Origin: Pseudomonas gingeri
Lineage (GTDB): Bacteria > Pseudomonadota > Gammaproteobacteria > Pseudomonadales > Pseudomonadaceae
Length of the DNA: 64,000 bases
NCBI RefSeq assembly: GCF_013386165.1
Contig: NZ_JACAOS010000001.1
Span: 175,476 to 239,475, forward strand
Reading direction: 5' to 3'
Shown: piece by piece, positions 35,906 through 45,245 of the stretch
Numbering within the stretch: the stretch's first letter is position 1
Layout of the letters: each line of letters begins with the position of its first letter
Notes under the pieces: model-generated
Seen by the model: only the letters and a program-made list of their open reading frames with translations
Told to the model about the DNA's origin: nothing
Database searches by the model: none
Program-made: the position numbers and the translations under genes

Positions 35906-35932
35906 ACGGGCCTGCATTTGCAGGCCCGTTTT
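35906..35932 (+). terminator. Terminator after the HPF-like gene
   Basis: ACGGGCCTGCA-TT-TGCAGGCCCGT forms an 11-bp perfect stem followed by TTTT. It lies between two convergent genes. Confidence 0.88.
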
Positions 35933-35956
35933 CGTTTGGCTCCCTTCAACACCGCG

Positions 35957-36874
35957 TCAGTTCAGGGGCTCGCCGGCCTGGCGCGCGGCCCTTGCCCGCA
36001 GCCAGTGGGAAATCGGCGCGGCGTTGATGAACACCGCAATGCCCAGCAGGATCAGCATAATCGAGGCCAGCTTATAGGGGCCGATGCTTTCGTCGAACAT
36101 CAGCCACGCGGTGGTGACGCCGGAAATCGGCACCATCAACGACAGCGGCGCAACCATTGCCGAGGGGTATTTCTTCATCAGGTTGTTCCACACCCGGTAG
36201 CCGAACAGGGTGGTGACATAGGCCTGGAACAGCACCGAAAAGATCGCCGAAGGCGTCAGGTTGCTGCCCAACTGATAAAACGGTGCCGTGCCCTTGGCCA
36301 GCCAGGTCATGAAAAACAGCGGCGGGGCGGCGAACAGGCTGGACCAGACGATAAAGGCAACCATATCGCCGGGGCGTGTCTGCTTGACGATCAGGTTGCA
36401 CGCACTCCAGCTCAAGGCGGCCAGCAGCACCAGCGCGGTGCCGGCGAGTACCGCGTCGCCTTCGGTGAAGTGAATGATCGACAGCAGCCCGACGCTGGCC
36501 AGGACCACCCCGGCGATCTGCGGGCCGGCGATTTTTTCCTTGAACAACCAGGCGCTGAGGAAAATCGTGAAGAAGGCGCTGAACTGCAGGATCAGCGAGG
36601 CCAGGCCCGGGGTCAGTCCCAGGTGCATGGCGTAGTTCACCACCCACCAGAGCCCGACCCCGAACAGCAGGCCATACCCGGCGATGGCGCTGAGGCTGAC
36701 GCCTGCCGGTCGTTTCATGAAAAACACCAGGGGCAAGGCGCAGCAGGTAAAGCGCAGGGCGGAGAGTAGAAACGGGTCCAACTGCTCAAGGCCCAGTTCG
36801 ATGACCGAGAAGTTGCTGCCCCAGATAATCGTGACCAATAGCCCCAGGGCCAGGTCCAGCGGTTGAAATTTCAT
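35957..36874 (-). CDS. EamA-family transporter
   Basis: The 305-residue protein has ten hydrophobic segments arranged as two EamA repeats (WGSNFSVIELGL at the start, LSWSACNLIVKQ at the second repeat). Members export amino acids or metabolites across the inner membrane; the substrate is not evident. ATG 36874 begins MKFQPLDLALGLL. The 2-oxoglutarate oxygenase gene lies 68 bp upstream on the same strand and could be cotranscribed. Confidence 0.9.
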   Translation of the reverse strand: MKFQPLDLALGLLVTIIWGSNFSVIELGLEQLDPFLLSALRFTCCALPLVFFMKRPAGVSLSAIAGYGLLFGVGLWWVVNYAMHLGLTPGLASLILQFSAFFTIFLSAWLFKEKIAGPQIAGVVLASVGLLSIIHFTEGDAVLAGTALVLLAALSWSACNLIVKQTRPGDMVAFIVWSSLFAAPPLFFMTWLAKGTAPFYQLGSNLTPSAIFSVLFQAYVTTLFGYRVWNNLMKKYPSAMVAPLSLMVPISGVTTAWLMFDESIGPYKLASIMLILLGIAVFINAAPISHWLRARAARQAGEPLN

Positions 36875-36942
36875 AGGGTTTCGACGTCCTTTGGGTTCAG
36901 GCTTGCAGAGTCCCCGGCCGGCGCCAGGGACGCGTGGGCGGG

Positions 36943-37635
36943 TCAGGCGGCGATCTCGGGGTCGACACCGTCATAGACGAACGCGTCGAATTTCTCCGGC
37001 CGCCATACGTCATCCCGGGTGTAGTAGTTCAGGACCACGGTGATCTTCCTTTCCGTGACCGTCGGCTCGCAGTCATGGAGGATTTCCCGGCCCTTCATGA
37101 CCAGCAGCGAGCCGGCCCTGGCATGGATTTGCCGGTGTTCGATCCAGGGTTGCGGTTTGCTCGGATGGGCGCGGGGAATCTGCATGCGCAGGGGCGCTTC
37201 ACGGTTGCTGGTGAGGAACAGCAGCACGGTGATCGCATTGGTGTCGTAATGCTCACCCAGTGTTCCGCCGCCTTCGGGGTAGACCTTGATATTGATGTCG
37301 GAGCGGTTGTGGGGCGAGACAATCACGTCCTGACTGGTGATCAGGCTGATCAGCGGCAACAGCGAATGATAGATCGCCGTCAGCTCCGGCAAGTGATCGC
37401 GCACATCCTGGCCCTGAAAGATGTAGTGCAGGTATTGCCCGCCAGCGTCGGAAACCTCGTCGGTGCCGAGTCCCTGGTGGTCGACCAGCTTGATCCGGCC
37501 TTGGGCGATGGTGTGTTCGACCCGTTCTTTCAGGGTGTCGCACAGCGGCGGCGGGACGATATCGTCCAGGACCGTGACATAGTCGTAGTGATATTCGGCA
37601 ATGTGCCGGGTGAGATTGAACTGAGCGTTTTTCAT
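36943..37635 (-). CDS. Fe(II)/2-oxoglutarate-dependent oxygenase
   Basis: The 230-residue protein has the double-stranded beta-helix metal triad: H129 and D131 (EHYDTN), H187 (EILHDCEP), with R196 (TERK) placed to bind 2-oxoglutarate. The overall pattern recalls the BesD group of free amino-acid halogenases and hydroxylases; the aspartate in HxD argues for hydroxylation rather than halogenation. ATG 37635 follows GGGAG. The gene lies 68 bp upstream of an exporter gene on the same strand, so a modified amino acid could be made and pumped out. The substrate is unknown. Confidence 0.8.
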   Translation of the reverse strand: MKNAQFNLTRHIAEYHYDYVTVLDDIVPPPLCDTLKERVEHTIAQGRIKLVDHQGLGTDEVSDAGGQYLHYIFQGQDVRDHLPELTAIYHSLLPLISLITSQDVIVSPHNRSDINIKVYPEGGGTLGEHYDTNAITVLLFLTSNREAPLRMQIPRAHPSKPQPWIEHRQIHARAGSLLVMKGREILHDCEPTVTERKITVVLNYYTRDDVWRPEKFDAFVYDGVDPEIAA

Positions 37636-38100
37636 GGAAGCTCCCTGCTGTTTTTTGCGGACGGCGCTACCCTCGACTGCCTGGCTGAAGAGGCCGTATA
37701 TTGAGCGATCAGGTAAGGCGGGCCCAGGGATTTCCATTCGCTACGCAAGCCCGGGCCGGATCGATGGCCCGTGCTGGCACGGCACCGTCGATGGGGCGAA
37801 ATTAGCCCAGCCTTCGGCTGATCCACCAGTGTTTTTCTCCGTGGCTAGCCGTTCGGATAGTCAGTGGCTGATGTCCTTGTGCTACTGCGAGTCGTCGGAT
37901 GTCTTTGCGTATGAGAATTTTTATCATTAATATTGGCGTCTCTTCACGCCGGCTTTCCTGATCGCGCTTCTCCAACGCGCCCGGCGACTCCTCAGGTTCC
38001 AGGGTCCAACCATGAAAAGCGCTGTTGGCGGTCTATCTGTTGCCCATCGCCTGGCTGTCACTTCACGCCTGGCAAGCCCGGCTGTGGCGGGTGCGCCGCG
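37636..38100. other. Intergenic region upstream of fecI
   Basis: These 465 bp between the divergent oxygenase and fecI genes hold a Fur-like box (37913-37931) and a short leader reading frame that overlaps the fecI start. No full-length gene is convincing. A frame at 37634-37930 has no coding character. Confidence 0.5.
37913..37931. promoter_or_regulatory. Putative Fur box
   Basis: GAGAATTTTTATCATTAAT matches the 19-bp Fur consensus at about 13 positions. It lies 170 bp before fecI, the expected iron control of a FecI-type sigma gene. Confidence 0.6.
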
Positions 38101-38104
38101 ATGA
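38012..38104 (+). CDS. Possible 30-residue leader peptide
   Basis: ATG 38012 opens a 30-codon frame ending in TGA 38102-38104, which overlaps the fecI ATG 38101 as ATGA. fecI itself has only a weak ribosome site, so translation could be coupled. The peptide has no recognised motif, and its coding status is uncertain. Confidence 0.25.
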   Translation: MKSAVGGLSVAHRLAVTSRLASPAVAGAPR

Positions 38105-38682
38105 ACCTGGCGATGCGTCCCCCCGAGAACCCGGAGGCCGAGGGCAACGAGCAGCACGCCGGACGCGCGCACTTCCTGCAAGTGTTCCTGTCCCAGCGTT
38201 CACAGATGGAAGCGCTGGTCAGTCGTCGGGTCGGTTGTCGGGCGACGGCGGCGGACCTGGTCCAGGACCTGTTCCTGCGTTTCTGGCGGCGGCCCCTGGT
38301 GCAGGTGGAGGAGTTGAGCACCTACCTGCTGCGCTGCGCCGGCAACATCGCCATCGACCATTTGCGCAGCGAGGGTGCCCGCGTGCGAGTCAATGAAGGC
38401 TGGCTGCCCGAGCAGCAGGACAACCAGAGCCTCGAGCCCGAGGCGGCCCTGGAGGCGGGTAACGATCTACGTCATGTCGAGGCGGCGTTGCGCAGTTTGC
38501 CGGAGCGCACCCGGCAGATTTTCCTGCTCAACCGCATCCATGGCCGCAAGTACGCCGAGATCGCCAAGGCCATGGGCCTCTCGCAAAGTGCCGTGGAAAA
38601 ACACATGATGCGTGCCCTTGAAGCCTGCAAGGCCAGTCTTCGAGAGCCCTTAGCCACGCGTCTGCCAGGGAAAGCATCGTGA
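38101..38682 (+). CDS. FecI-type ECF sigma factor
   Basis: The 193-residue protein has sigma region 2 (ADLVQDLFLRFWRRP, then YLLRCAGNIAIDHLRS) and region 4 (LPERTRQIFLLNRIHGRKYAEIAKAMGLSQSAVEKHMMRAL). It is the iron-starvation type that transcribes the linked TonB receptor gene on a signal from the surface. A Fur-like box lies upstream. Its stop overlaps the fecR start by 4 bp. ATG 38101 was chosen because region 2 would otherwise gain a long unrelated extension. Confidence 0.92.
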   Translation: MNLAMRPPENPEAEGNEQHAGRAHFLQVFLSQRSQMEALVSRRVGCRATAADLVQDLFLRFWRRPLVQVEELSTYLLRCAGNIAIDHLRSEGARVRVNEGWLPEQQDNQSLEPEAALEAGNDLRHVEAALRSLPERTRQIFLLNRIHGRKYAEIAKAMGLSQSAVEKHMMRALEACKASLREPLATRLPGKAS

Positions 38683-39668
38683 TCCATTCTTCCAGCATTG
38701 TTGTGACACCCGCCCAGGAACAGGCCGCGTTGGCCTGGCTCAGCCTGCTGCACGATCAGCCGAGCCGGGGCGACCAGGCGCGTTTCAGCTTTTGGCTGCA
38801 AGCCGATCCGGCCCATGTCGAAGCCTATGCCCAGGCCCAGGTGCTCTGGGAGTTGAGCGAGGTGCCGGCGGGCACCCTGGCCCGGGAAGACGACGCGGCC
38901 TTGCAGGTTCTGCTCGCGGCCATGGACCGAGCGCAACCGGCGTCGCGCTGGCGCTGGTCGGCGGGCCTGGCCATGGCCGCCTGCCTGCTGCTGACGGTGT
39001 CCATGGGCCTGGGGTTCGAGCCCGGGCGCTGGCTCGACGACCTCGGCGCCGACTATGTCTCGGTGCCGGGGCAGGTGCGCACGGTGACCCTGGCCGATCG
39101 GTCCGAAGTGACGTTGGACACCGACAGTGCCATTGCCGTGGATTTCAGTGGCGGCGAACGGCACGTCCGGCTGCGGCGCGGTTCGGCGTTTTTCCAGGTG
39201 ACCCATACCGGCGAACCTTTTGTGGTGGATGCCGAGGGCGGCGAGGCGCGGGTGCTCGGGACGCAGTTTGAAGTGCGTCTGCAACCGGGCGGCGCACGGG
39301 TGACGGTGTTGTCCGGGCGGGTCGGGGTGCGTGCCAGCGCGGGGGCGCCGCAACAGATTCTCGGCGCCAACCAGCAGGTGGCTTATGCCGACGGTTCAGC
39401 GCAGCCGCTGCATCCGGTGGACAGCGACCAGCTGTTGGCCTGGCGCCAGGGTTGGCTGAACTATTCGAAAGTCACCTTGGCCGAGGTGGTCGAGGACCTG
39501 GGGCGTTATTACCCGGGACGCATCCTGGTGTTCAACGACAGCCTGGCGGCGCGGCGGATCAGCGGCAGCTTTCCGAACAAGGATCCACGGGCGGTGCTCG
39601 ACTCGTTGCAAGGGGTGCTGGGCTTTGAACAGCACAGCCTGCTGGGTCGGCTCATCGTCCTGCGCTGA
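38679..39668 (+). CDS. FecR-type sigma regulator
   Basis: The 329-residue protein has a cytoplasmic N-terminus (about 1-90, with QAALAWLSLLHDQPS and FSFWLQADPAHVEAYAQA), one membrane segment (about 94-112) and a periplasmic FecR domain (TVTLADRSEVTLDTDSAIAVDF, VLGTQFEVR). It carries the receptor signal across the inner membrane to the sigma factor. It starts at GTG 38679 within the end of the sigma gene, so the two are coupled. The TonB receptor follows after about 117 bp. Confidence 0.92.
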   Translation: MIHSSSIVVTPAQEQAALAWLSLLHDQPSRGDQARFSFWLQADPAHVEAYAQAQVLWELSEVPAGTLAREDDAALQVLLAAMDRAQPASRWRWSAGLAMAACLLLTVSMGLGFEPGRWLDDLGADYVSVPGQVRTVTLADRSEVTLDTDSAIAVDFSGGERHVRLRRGSAFFQVTHTGEPFVVDAEGGEARVLGTQFEVRLQPGGARVTVLSGRVGVRASAGAPQQILGANQQVAYADGSAQPLHPVDSDQLLAWRQGWLNYSKVTLAEVVEDLGRYYPGRILVFNDSLAARRISGSFPNKDPRAVLDSLQGVLGFEQHSLLGRLIVLR

Positions 39669-39785
39669 CCCTCCCGGAAAATATTTTCAAAATAAAGGTG
39701 AGGTAAACCCGAAGCCCATCCGTGTAGTGGTTGAAAGTGCGATTCATTCGCATTAATGTTTTCTCTACGCACGGGTCGTACACAC

Positions 39786-42236
39786 ATGAAGTCCAGGGCA
39801 AAATCGGTGGCAGGCAGTTCGGTCAAGCGGTGGTTTGGCGCATCGGCGCTGGCGGTATCGGGGTTGGCCTTGCTGCCCCTGAGCGTGGCCCTGGCCGCCG
39901 AGTCCGCGGCGCAGCACAGCGCGCAATTCAACTTTGCCATCGCCGCCAAGCCGCTGCCCCAGGCCCTGAGCGACTTCAGTCGGGTCACCGGCCTGAGCGT
40001 GGTCTACACCGACGACACGGCGTATGGCCGCCAGGCACCGGCGGTCAACGGGCAGATGAGCGCCGAGCAGGCCATGCAACGGCTGCTGAGCAATTCCGGC
40101 TTCACCTTCCGCCGCACCGATGACCACACCCTGGCCCTCGAGCCTTTACCGACCCAGGGCGCCCTGAACCTCGGCGCCACCACCATCAACGGCAACCAGC
40201 AGGCCTCTTCCACCAGCTACCAGCCGCCGCAGGTCACCTCGGTGTCCCGCTCCAGTGCCTCGCTGCAGGAAATCCCGCAGACCATCAACGTGGTGTCGGC
40301 CCAGGTCCTGCGTGACCAGACGCCGCGCAACCTCGACGACGCGCTGAACAACATCAGCGGCATCACCCAGGCCAACACCCTCGGCAGCACCCAGGACGCG
40401 GTGATGATTCGTGGTTTCGGCGACAACCGTAACGGTTCGATCATGCAGGACGGCATGCCCCTGGTGCAGGGCCGTGCGCTGAACGCCACCACCGAGCGGG
40501 TCGAAGTGCTCAAGGGCCCGGCCTCCTTGCTCTACGGCATCCAGGACCCGGGCGGCGTGGTCAACCTGGTCAGCAAGAAACCCCAGCTGGAACAGTACAA
40601 CGCGGTGACCCTGCGCGGCTCGACCTATGGCGACGGCAAGAACGGCAGCGGCGGCAGCCTCGACAGCACCGGCGCCCTCGGCGACTCCGGGCTGGCCTAC
40701 CGCATGGTCCTCGACCGTGAAGACGAAGATTACTGGCGCAACTTCGGGGCCCACCGCGAGACCCTGATCGCCCCGTCCCTGGCCTGGTTCGGCGAGACCA
40801 CCAAGCTGCTGCTGTCCTACGAGCACCGCGAGTTCCTGACCCCGTTCGACCGTGGCACCGCCATCGATCCGCGGACCAACCACCCATTGGCCATTCCCAA
40901 GGATCGTCGGCTGGATGAGCCGTTCAACAACATGGAAGGGCGTTCGGACCTGGTTCATTTCGAAGCCGATCATGACCTGAACGACAACTGGAAGGCCCAC
41001 CTCGGCTACAGCTGGAACCGCGAAACCTACGATGCCAGCCAGGTCCGGGTGGTGTCGGTCAACCCGGTCAACGGCACCCTGGTGCGCAGCATGGACGGCA
41101 CCAAAGGTGCATTGACCACCGACCGTTTCACCACCGCCAGCCTCGAAGGCAAGGTCGATGTGGCCGGCATGCAGCACGACCTGGAGTTCGGTGTCGACGA
41201 CGAGTATCGCAAGATCTACCGTTCCGACCTGATCCGCCAGAGCCCGCTGAGCACCTTCAGCTACCTGGACCCGGTCTATGGTCGTGAAGTCCCGGGCTCC
41301 ACCGTCAGCCCCAAGGACAGCGACCAGACCGACCTGCTGCGCAGCGACTCGCTGTTCGCCCAGGACTCGATCCACCTCAACGACCAGTGGATCCTGGTGG
41401 CCGGTGGACGTTTCCAGATGTACGACCAGTACGCGGGCAAGGGCCGGCCGTTCCAGGTCAACACCAACGGCAATGGCGAGAAGTTCGTACCCCGTGCAGG
41501 CCTGGTGTACCGCTACACCGACGAGTTGTCGTTCTATGGCAGCTACACCGAGTCGTTCAAGCCCAACTCCACCATCGCCCCGTTGGCACTGACCAGCAGC
41601 ACCCGCCTGGTGCTGGACGGCTCGCTTGAGCCGGAACAGTCCAAGGCCTGGGAGATCGGTACCAAGCTGGATATTCCAGGGCGCATCACCGCCACTGCGG
41701 CGATCTTCGATATTCAAAAACGTAACGTGCTGGTGTCCGTCGCCGACGGCCTGACCACCCAGTACAGCGTCGCCGGCCAGGTGCGCTCCCGTGGCTTGGA
41801 ACTGGATGCCAGCGGTCAACTGAGCGACCGTTGGAGCGTGATCGGCAGCTACGCCTACACCGACGCCCAGGTTACCCAGGACGCCAACTTCCAGGGCAAC
41901 CGCCTGCAAAACGTGGCGAAGAACGCCGGCTCCCTGTCGGCGGTCTACGACTTCGGCTCGATCATGGGCGGCGGCGACAAACTGCGGGCCGGTGCCGGGG
42001 CACGTTATGTCGGCCAGCGCGCCGGGGACGCGGCCAACACCTTCCAACTGCCGGGCTACACCGTGGCCGATGCCTTCGCCACCTACGACACCAAGGTGGA
42101 AGGGCAGAAGGTCAAGTTCCAGCTCAACGTGAAGAACCTGTTCAACAAGGTCTACTACACCTCGGCGGTCAGCCAGCTGTTCGTGTCCATGGGTGATGCC
42201 CGGCAGGTGTCGGTGTCCAGCACCCTGGAGTTCTGA
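39786..42236 (+). CDS. TonB-dependent siderophore receptor with signalling domain
   Basis: The 816-residue receptor has a signal peptide (LALLPLSVALAAES), an N-terminal STN signalling domain (about 45-100, FNFAIAAKPLPQALSDFSRVTGLSVVYT), a plug (IPQTINVVSAQVLRDQ, then VMIRGFGDNRNGSIMQDGMP) and a 22-strand barrel ending in LEF. The STN domain means that it transmits ligand binding to FecR. ATG 39786 (MKSRAK) is the usual kind of start; an upstream ATG at 39756 would add ten residues, and neither has a clear ribosome site. The plug resembles hydroxamate or ferrichrome-type receptors, but the ligand is not certain. The stop overlaps the next start. Confidence 0.92.
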   Translation: MKSRAKSVAGSSVKRWFGASALAVSGLALLPLSVALAAESAAQHSAQFNFAIAAKPLPQALSDFSRVTGLSVVYTDDTAYGRQAPAVNGQMSAEQAMQRLLSNSGFTFRRTDDHTLALEPLPTQGALNLGATTINGNQQASSTSYQPPQVTSVSRSSASLQEIPQTINVVSAQVLRDQTPRNLDDALNNISGITQANTLGSTQDAVMIRGFGDNRNGSIMQDGMPLVQGRALNATTERVEVLKGPASLLYGIQDPGGVVNLVSKKPQLEQYNAVTLRGSTYGDGKNGSGGSLDSTGALGDSGLAYRMVLDREDEDYWRNFGAHRETLIAPSLAWFGETTKLLLSYEHREFLTPFDRGTAIDPRTNHPLAIPKDRRLDEPFNNMEGRSDLVHFEADHDLNDNWKAHLGYSWNRETYDASQVRVVSVNPVNGTLVRSMDGTKGALTTDRFTTASLEGKVDVAGMQHDLEFGVDDEYRKIYRSDLIRQSPLSTFSYLDPVYGREVPGSTVSPKDSDQTDLLRSDSLFAQDSIHLNDQWILVAGGRFQMYDQYAGKGRPFQVNTNGNGEKFVPRAGLVYRYTDELSFYGSYTESFKPNSTIAPLALTSSTRLVLDGSLEPEQSKAWEIGTKLDIPGRITATAAIFDIQKRNVLVSVADGLTTQYSVAGQVRSRGLELDASGQLSDRWSVIGSYAYTDAQVTQDANFQGNRLQNVAKNAGSLSAVYDFGSIMGGGDKLRAGAGARYVGQRAGDAANTFQLPGYTVADAFATYDTKVEGQKVKFQLNVKNLFNKVYYTSAVSQLFVSMGDARQVSVSSTLEF

Positions 42237-43288
42237 TGAAAAGCGTCAGCGCCATGCTGCTGGCCCTGAGCCTGAGTGCCACCGCCCTGGCGGCGGCACC
42301 CGGGGACGGGCGCCTCTACCATCGCGAGCATCAGGCGCGCTTGCCCGGCTCCGGCGACAGCTGGGGTTTCGCCGCCCTCGACCCGACACGGCCCTACCTG
42401 TTTCTCGCCCGGCGGGACAACGGCCTGAGCGTGTTCGACGTGGCCAGACAGCGCCTGGTGAAAACCCTCGAGCACTCGGCGGGGGCCAATGCCGTGGTGT
42501 TCGTGCCTGAACGTAATCGCGTGTTTGTGCTCAACACTGATGGCAGCCTCGGCGTGGTCGAGTTGTCCAGTCTCAAGCTGTTGAAACGAATCCCGGTGGC
42601 CCAGAGCAACCTCAACAGCGCGGTGTATGAGCCGCACACCGGCCAGGTGATCGTCGTCAGCGGACGCCGGGCGGATCGTTCGACATTGTTTGTCTTCGAC
42701 CCACGGGCGGAGAAGGTCACGGCGGCCCATGAACTGGACGTGAAGAAGATCGATCCGTTGCTGGTCAAGGGCGATGGCAGTTTCTTCCTGCCGATGCGCG
42801 ACGAAGGCAAGGTGGCACGGTTTTCGGCCAGCACCTTCGAAGTGCTCGACAGCTGGAGCTTCGACGGCTGTCCCAAACCCAGTGCCCTGGCCGAGGATCA
42901 GCAGGGGCAGCGGCTGTTCGTCGCCTGTCGCGGCGAGCAACCCCGGTTGATCGTGGCTGACCTTGCGAGCGGCGCGGTCAAGGCCAGCCTGCCGATCACC
43001 CGGGATGTGAATGCCCTGGCCTGGGATGCCCGCCAGCATCGGCTGATCATCCCCAGCGGGGTGGACGTCAACCTGACTCTGGTCGAACAGACGGATGTCG
43101 ACCACTACCGCACACTGGGCAGCGTCAGCACCTTGCCGATGGCCTACAACATGGCGTTCGATCCGGTGAGCCGCAAGGTCTACCTGCCCGCCATGGACTT
43201 CACCCTGCCGGCCACCGCCAAGGGCGAAGCCAAGGCTGACCCGGTTTTCCACGCCAATACCTTCTCGCTAACCACCCTGGCGCCCTGA
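42236..43288 (+). CDS. YncE-like periplasmic beta-propeller protein
   Basis: The 350-residue protein has a signal peptide (MLLALSLSATALAAA) and repeated beta-propeller blades (DPTRPYLFLARRDNGLSVFDVARQRLV, VFVLNTDGSLGVVELSSLKLL). It begins in the stop codon of the receptor (TGATG), so it is translated with it and belongs to the iron cassette. YncE of E. coli is also iron-linked, yet its role is unclear. A hairpin (GGGAGC..GCTCCC) follows without a T-run. Confidence 0.87.
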   Translation: MKSVSAMLLALSLSATALAAAPGDGRLYHREHQARLPGSGDSWGFAALDPTRPYLFLARRDNGLSVFDVARQRLVKTLEHSAGANAVVFVPERNRVFVLNTDGSLGVVELSSLKLLKRIPVAQSNLNSAVYEPHTGQVIVVSGRRADRSTLFVFDPRAEKVTAAHELDVKKIDPLLVKGDGSFFLPMRDEGKVARFSASTFEVLDSWSFDGCPKPSALAEDQQGQRLFVACRGEQPRLIVADLASGAVKASLPITRDVNALAWDARQHRLIIPSGVDVNLTLVEQTDVDHYRTLGSVSTLPMAYNMAFDPVSRKVYLPAMDFTLPATAKGEAKADPVFHANTFSLTTLAP

Positions 43289-43410
43289 GGGCGCTATTCT
43301 GTTCTTGGGGAGCGAGCTGCTCCCTCATGGATTCCGAGGGGCGAGTTACCGCATAATTCCATCTGTTGACTCGATAAGTGTCCTGTCCTTTCGTGCCTCC
43401 TGAGTGATGA

Positions 43411-43437
43411 GCCTCTGCCGACCGCAGGGGCTTTTCT
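43411..43437 (+). terminator. Hairpin terminator before dacB
   Basis: GCCTCTGC-CGACC-GCAGGGGC (one G-T pair) followed by TTTTCT fits a Rho-independent terminator for the iron cassette or an attenuator 30 bp before dacB. Confidence 0.6.
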
Positions 43438-43466
43438 GTATGGTTTGAGTTGAATTGAGGCAAACG

Positions 43467-44984
43467 ATGAATTTGCGACAAGGTTTCATGGGCAAGGCCG
43501 TTGTCGCCTCGCTCTTTGTCCTGCTGGCGGCCTGTTCCAGCAAGCCGGTCCGTGCTCCCGAGCCGGCCAGGACGGTTATCCTGCAGGCCGCGCAATTACC
43601 CCTGCCGCTGCCGCGCAGCGCTTTTTGCGCCGGACTCGACAGCACCCTGCGCAACTCCGCGCTGCAAGGTGCGGTGACCTCGCTGGTGGTGCGCGAAGCG
43701 AACGGTGGCAAGCTGGTCTGTGAGTACAACCCCGAGAGTCGCCTGGTGCCGGCCTCCAGCCTCAAGCTGGTGACCACTGCCGCCGCGATGGACGTGCTGG
43801 GCGCCGACTACCGGTTCTCCACCACCCTGCTGACCACCGGTGTGCAGCAAGGCAATGTGCTGGTCGGTGACCTGTACCTGCGTGGTACGGGCGATCCGAG
43901 TATCCGCCAGGAAGATTATCGTGCCCTGGCCGCTGATCTGGCCCGCAAGGGCATCACCCGCGTACGTGGCCGGCTGATCCTCGACGACACCGCCTTCGAC
44001 CGCGAGCGGCTGGGACTCGGCTGGGACAGCCAGGATGAGCAGCAGTACTACTCGGCGCAGATTTCCGCGTTGAGTGTGTCGCCCAACGACGATCTCGATG
44101 TCGGCTCAATCCTGGTCAATGTGCGCTCCAGCGGCCCGCGCCAGCCTGTGCGGGTCAGTTTCACGCCCGACAATCGCTACATGAGCGTGCTTAATCGTGC
44201 GACCACCGGCCGGGGGCCATTGTCGGTCAGCCGAGTTCATGGCGGTAACCTGTTGCGGATCGATGGCGGCGTGCCCAAGGGCGCCGAGCGAACGGCCCAG
44301 GTCAGCGTCTGGGAACCGACCGGGCTGGTCGCGGACCTGTTCCGCAGTGCCTTGTTGCAGTCCGGTGTCGCGATGGAAGGAAACACGCTCCTGGGCCAGG
44401 CCACGCCGCCAGGCGCCAAGGTGCTGGTGGAGCATCAGTCCGCCGTGCTGGCGGACCTGATGGCGCCGTTGCTCAAACTGTCGAACAACAACATGGCGGA
44501 GATCCTGCTCAAGTCCATGGGGCGCAAGACCACTGGCGCTGGTACGGCCCAGGCGGGCGCGGCGGCGGTGAATGGGTTCCTGCATGCCCGTGGCGTATCG
44601 TCGGTGCAGTTGCTGCAGGTGGACGGCTCGGGACTGTCGCGTGGCAACCAGATCTCGGCCAGGACCCTCAGCGACCTGTTGCTGGTGGCGCGCAGTCGTC
44701 CCTGGTTCCAGTCCTGGTATGCGGCACTGCCGGTGGCCGGCAATCCTGAGCGGATGATCGGCGGCACCCTGCGCAAGCGCCTGGCTGGCACGGCGGCGGC
44801 CAACAACCTGCACGCCAAGACCGGCAGCATGCGCAGCGTGTCGTCGTTGGCCGGCTATGTCACCAACCGCGACGGTCGGTTGCTGGTGTTCGCCATGTTG
44901 ACCAACAACTATGCAGTGGGGGGCCGGCAGATCAAGGCCGTGGAGGACGCGGTCGTCGAGTCCCTGGCCAACAAGGCTGACTAA
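43467..44984 (+). CDS. dacB: D-alanyl-D-alanine carboxypeptidase/endopeptidase (PBP4)
   Basis: The 505-residue class C penicillin-binding protein has the catalytic motifs PASSLKLV (SxxK, about residue 93), LSNNNMAE (SxN) and HAKTGSM (KTG). A signal peptide ends in a lipobox-like LLAACSS. It cuts D-Ala-D-Ala and cross-bridges in the periplasm; loss of PBP4 derepresses AmpC in Pseudomonas. ATG 43467 follows TTGAGG; the in-frame TTG at 43455 is that ribosome site itself. Transcribed alone. Confidence 0.94.
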   Translation: MNLRQGFMGKAVVASLFVLLAACSSKPVRAPEPARTVILQAAQLPLPLPRSAFCAGLDSTLRNSALQGAVTSLVVREANGGKLVCEYNPESRLVPASSLKLVTTAAAMDVLGADYRFSTTLLTTGVQQGNVLVGDLYLRGTGDPSIRQEDYRALAADLARKGITRVRGRLILDDTAFDRERLGLGWDSQDEQQYYSAQISALSVSPNDDLDVGSILVNVRSSGPRQPVRVSFTPDNRYMSVLNRATTGRGPLSVSRVHGGNLLRIDGGVPKGAERTAQVSVWEPTGLVADLFRSALLQSGVAMEGNTLLGQATPPGAKVLVEHQSAVLADLMAPLLKLSNNNMAEILLKSMGRKTTGAGTAQAGAAAVNGFLHARGVSSVQLLQVDGSGLSRGNQISARTLSDLLLVARSRPWFQSWYAALPVAGNPERMIGGTLRKRLAGTAAANNLHAKTGSMRSVSSLAGYVTNRDGRLLVFAMLTNNYAVGGRQIKAVEDAVVESLANKAD

Positions 44985-45108
44985 GCCAGGTCGCTGTGGC
45001 GCCACTGCTCGGCGCCGCCTGCTGGACACAGCAGCAGGCGCGAAGGGCCGCGCACGCAAGCCTTGGTCGCTCAAGCCAAAACGCCAGTCCTCAAGTCTGG
45101 CCGAAATT

Positions 45109-45245
45109 TGTGGCGAGCGGGCTTGCCCGCGTTGGGCTGCGAAGCGGCCCTAAAACCATTAATCGCGGTGTATCAGGTACACCGAGGTGCTTGGGTTTAC
45201 GGCTGCTGCGCAGCCGAGCGCGGGCAAGCCCGCTCGCCACAAAAC
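45109..45245. repeat. REPIN (GTGGCGAGCGGGCTTGCCCGC type)
   Basis: The arm TGTGGCGAGCGGGCTTGCCC is inverted at the right end (GGGCAAGCCCGCTCGCCACA), with GGCTGCGAAGCGGCC and GGCTGCTGCGCAGCC inner arms. Related doublets lie at 61556-61895. Confidence 0.88.

Noticed and set aside
39690..39755. Second Fur box before the TonB receptor
   Set aside because: GCGATTCATTCGCATTAAT matches the Fur consensus poorly; control through the sigma factor is the simpler explanation.
40146..42047. 633-residue minus-strand frame opposite the TonB receptor
   Set aside because: Antisense to a clear receptor gene; composition is that of a shadow.
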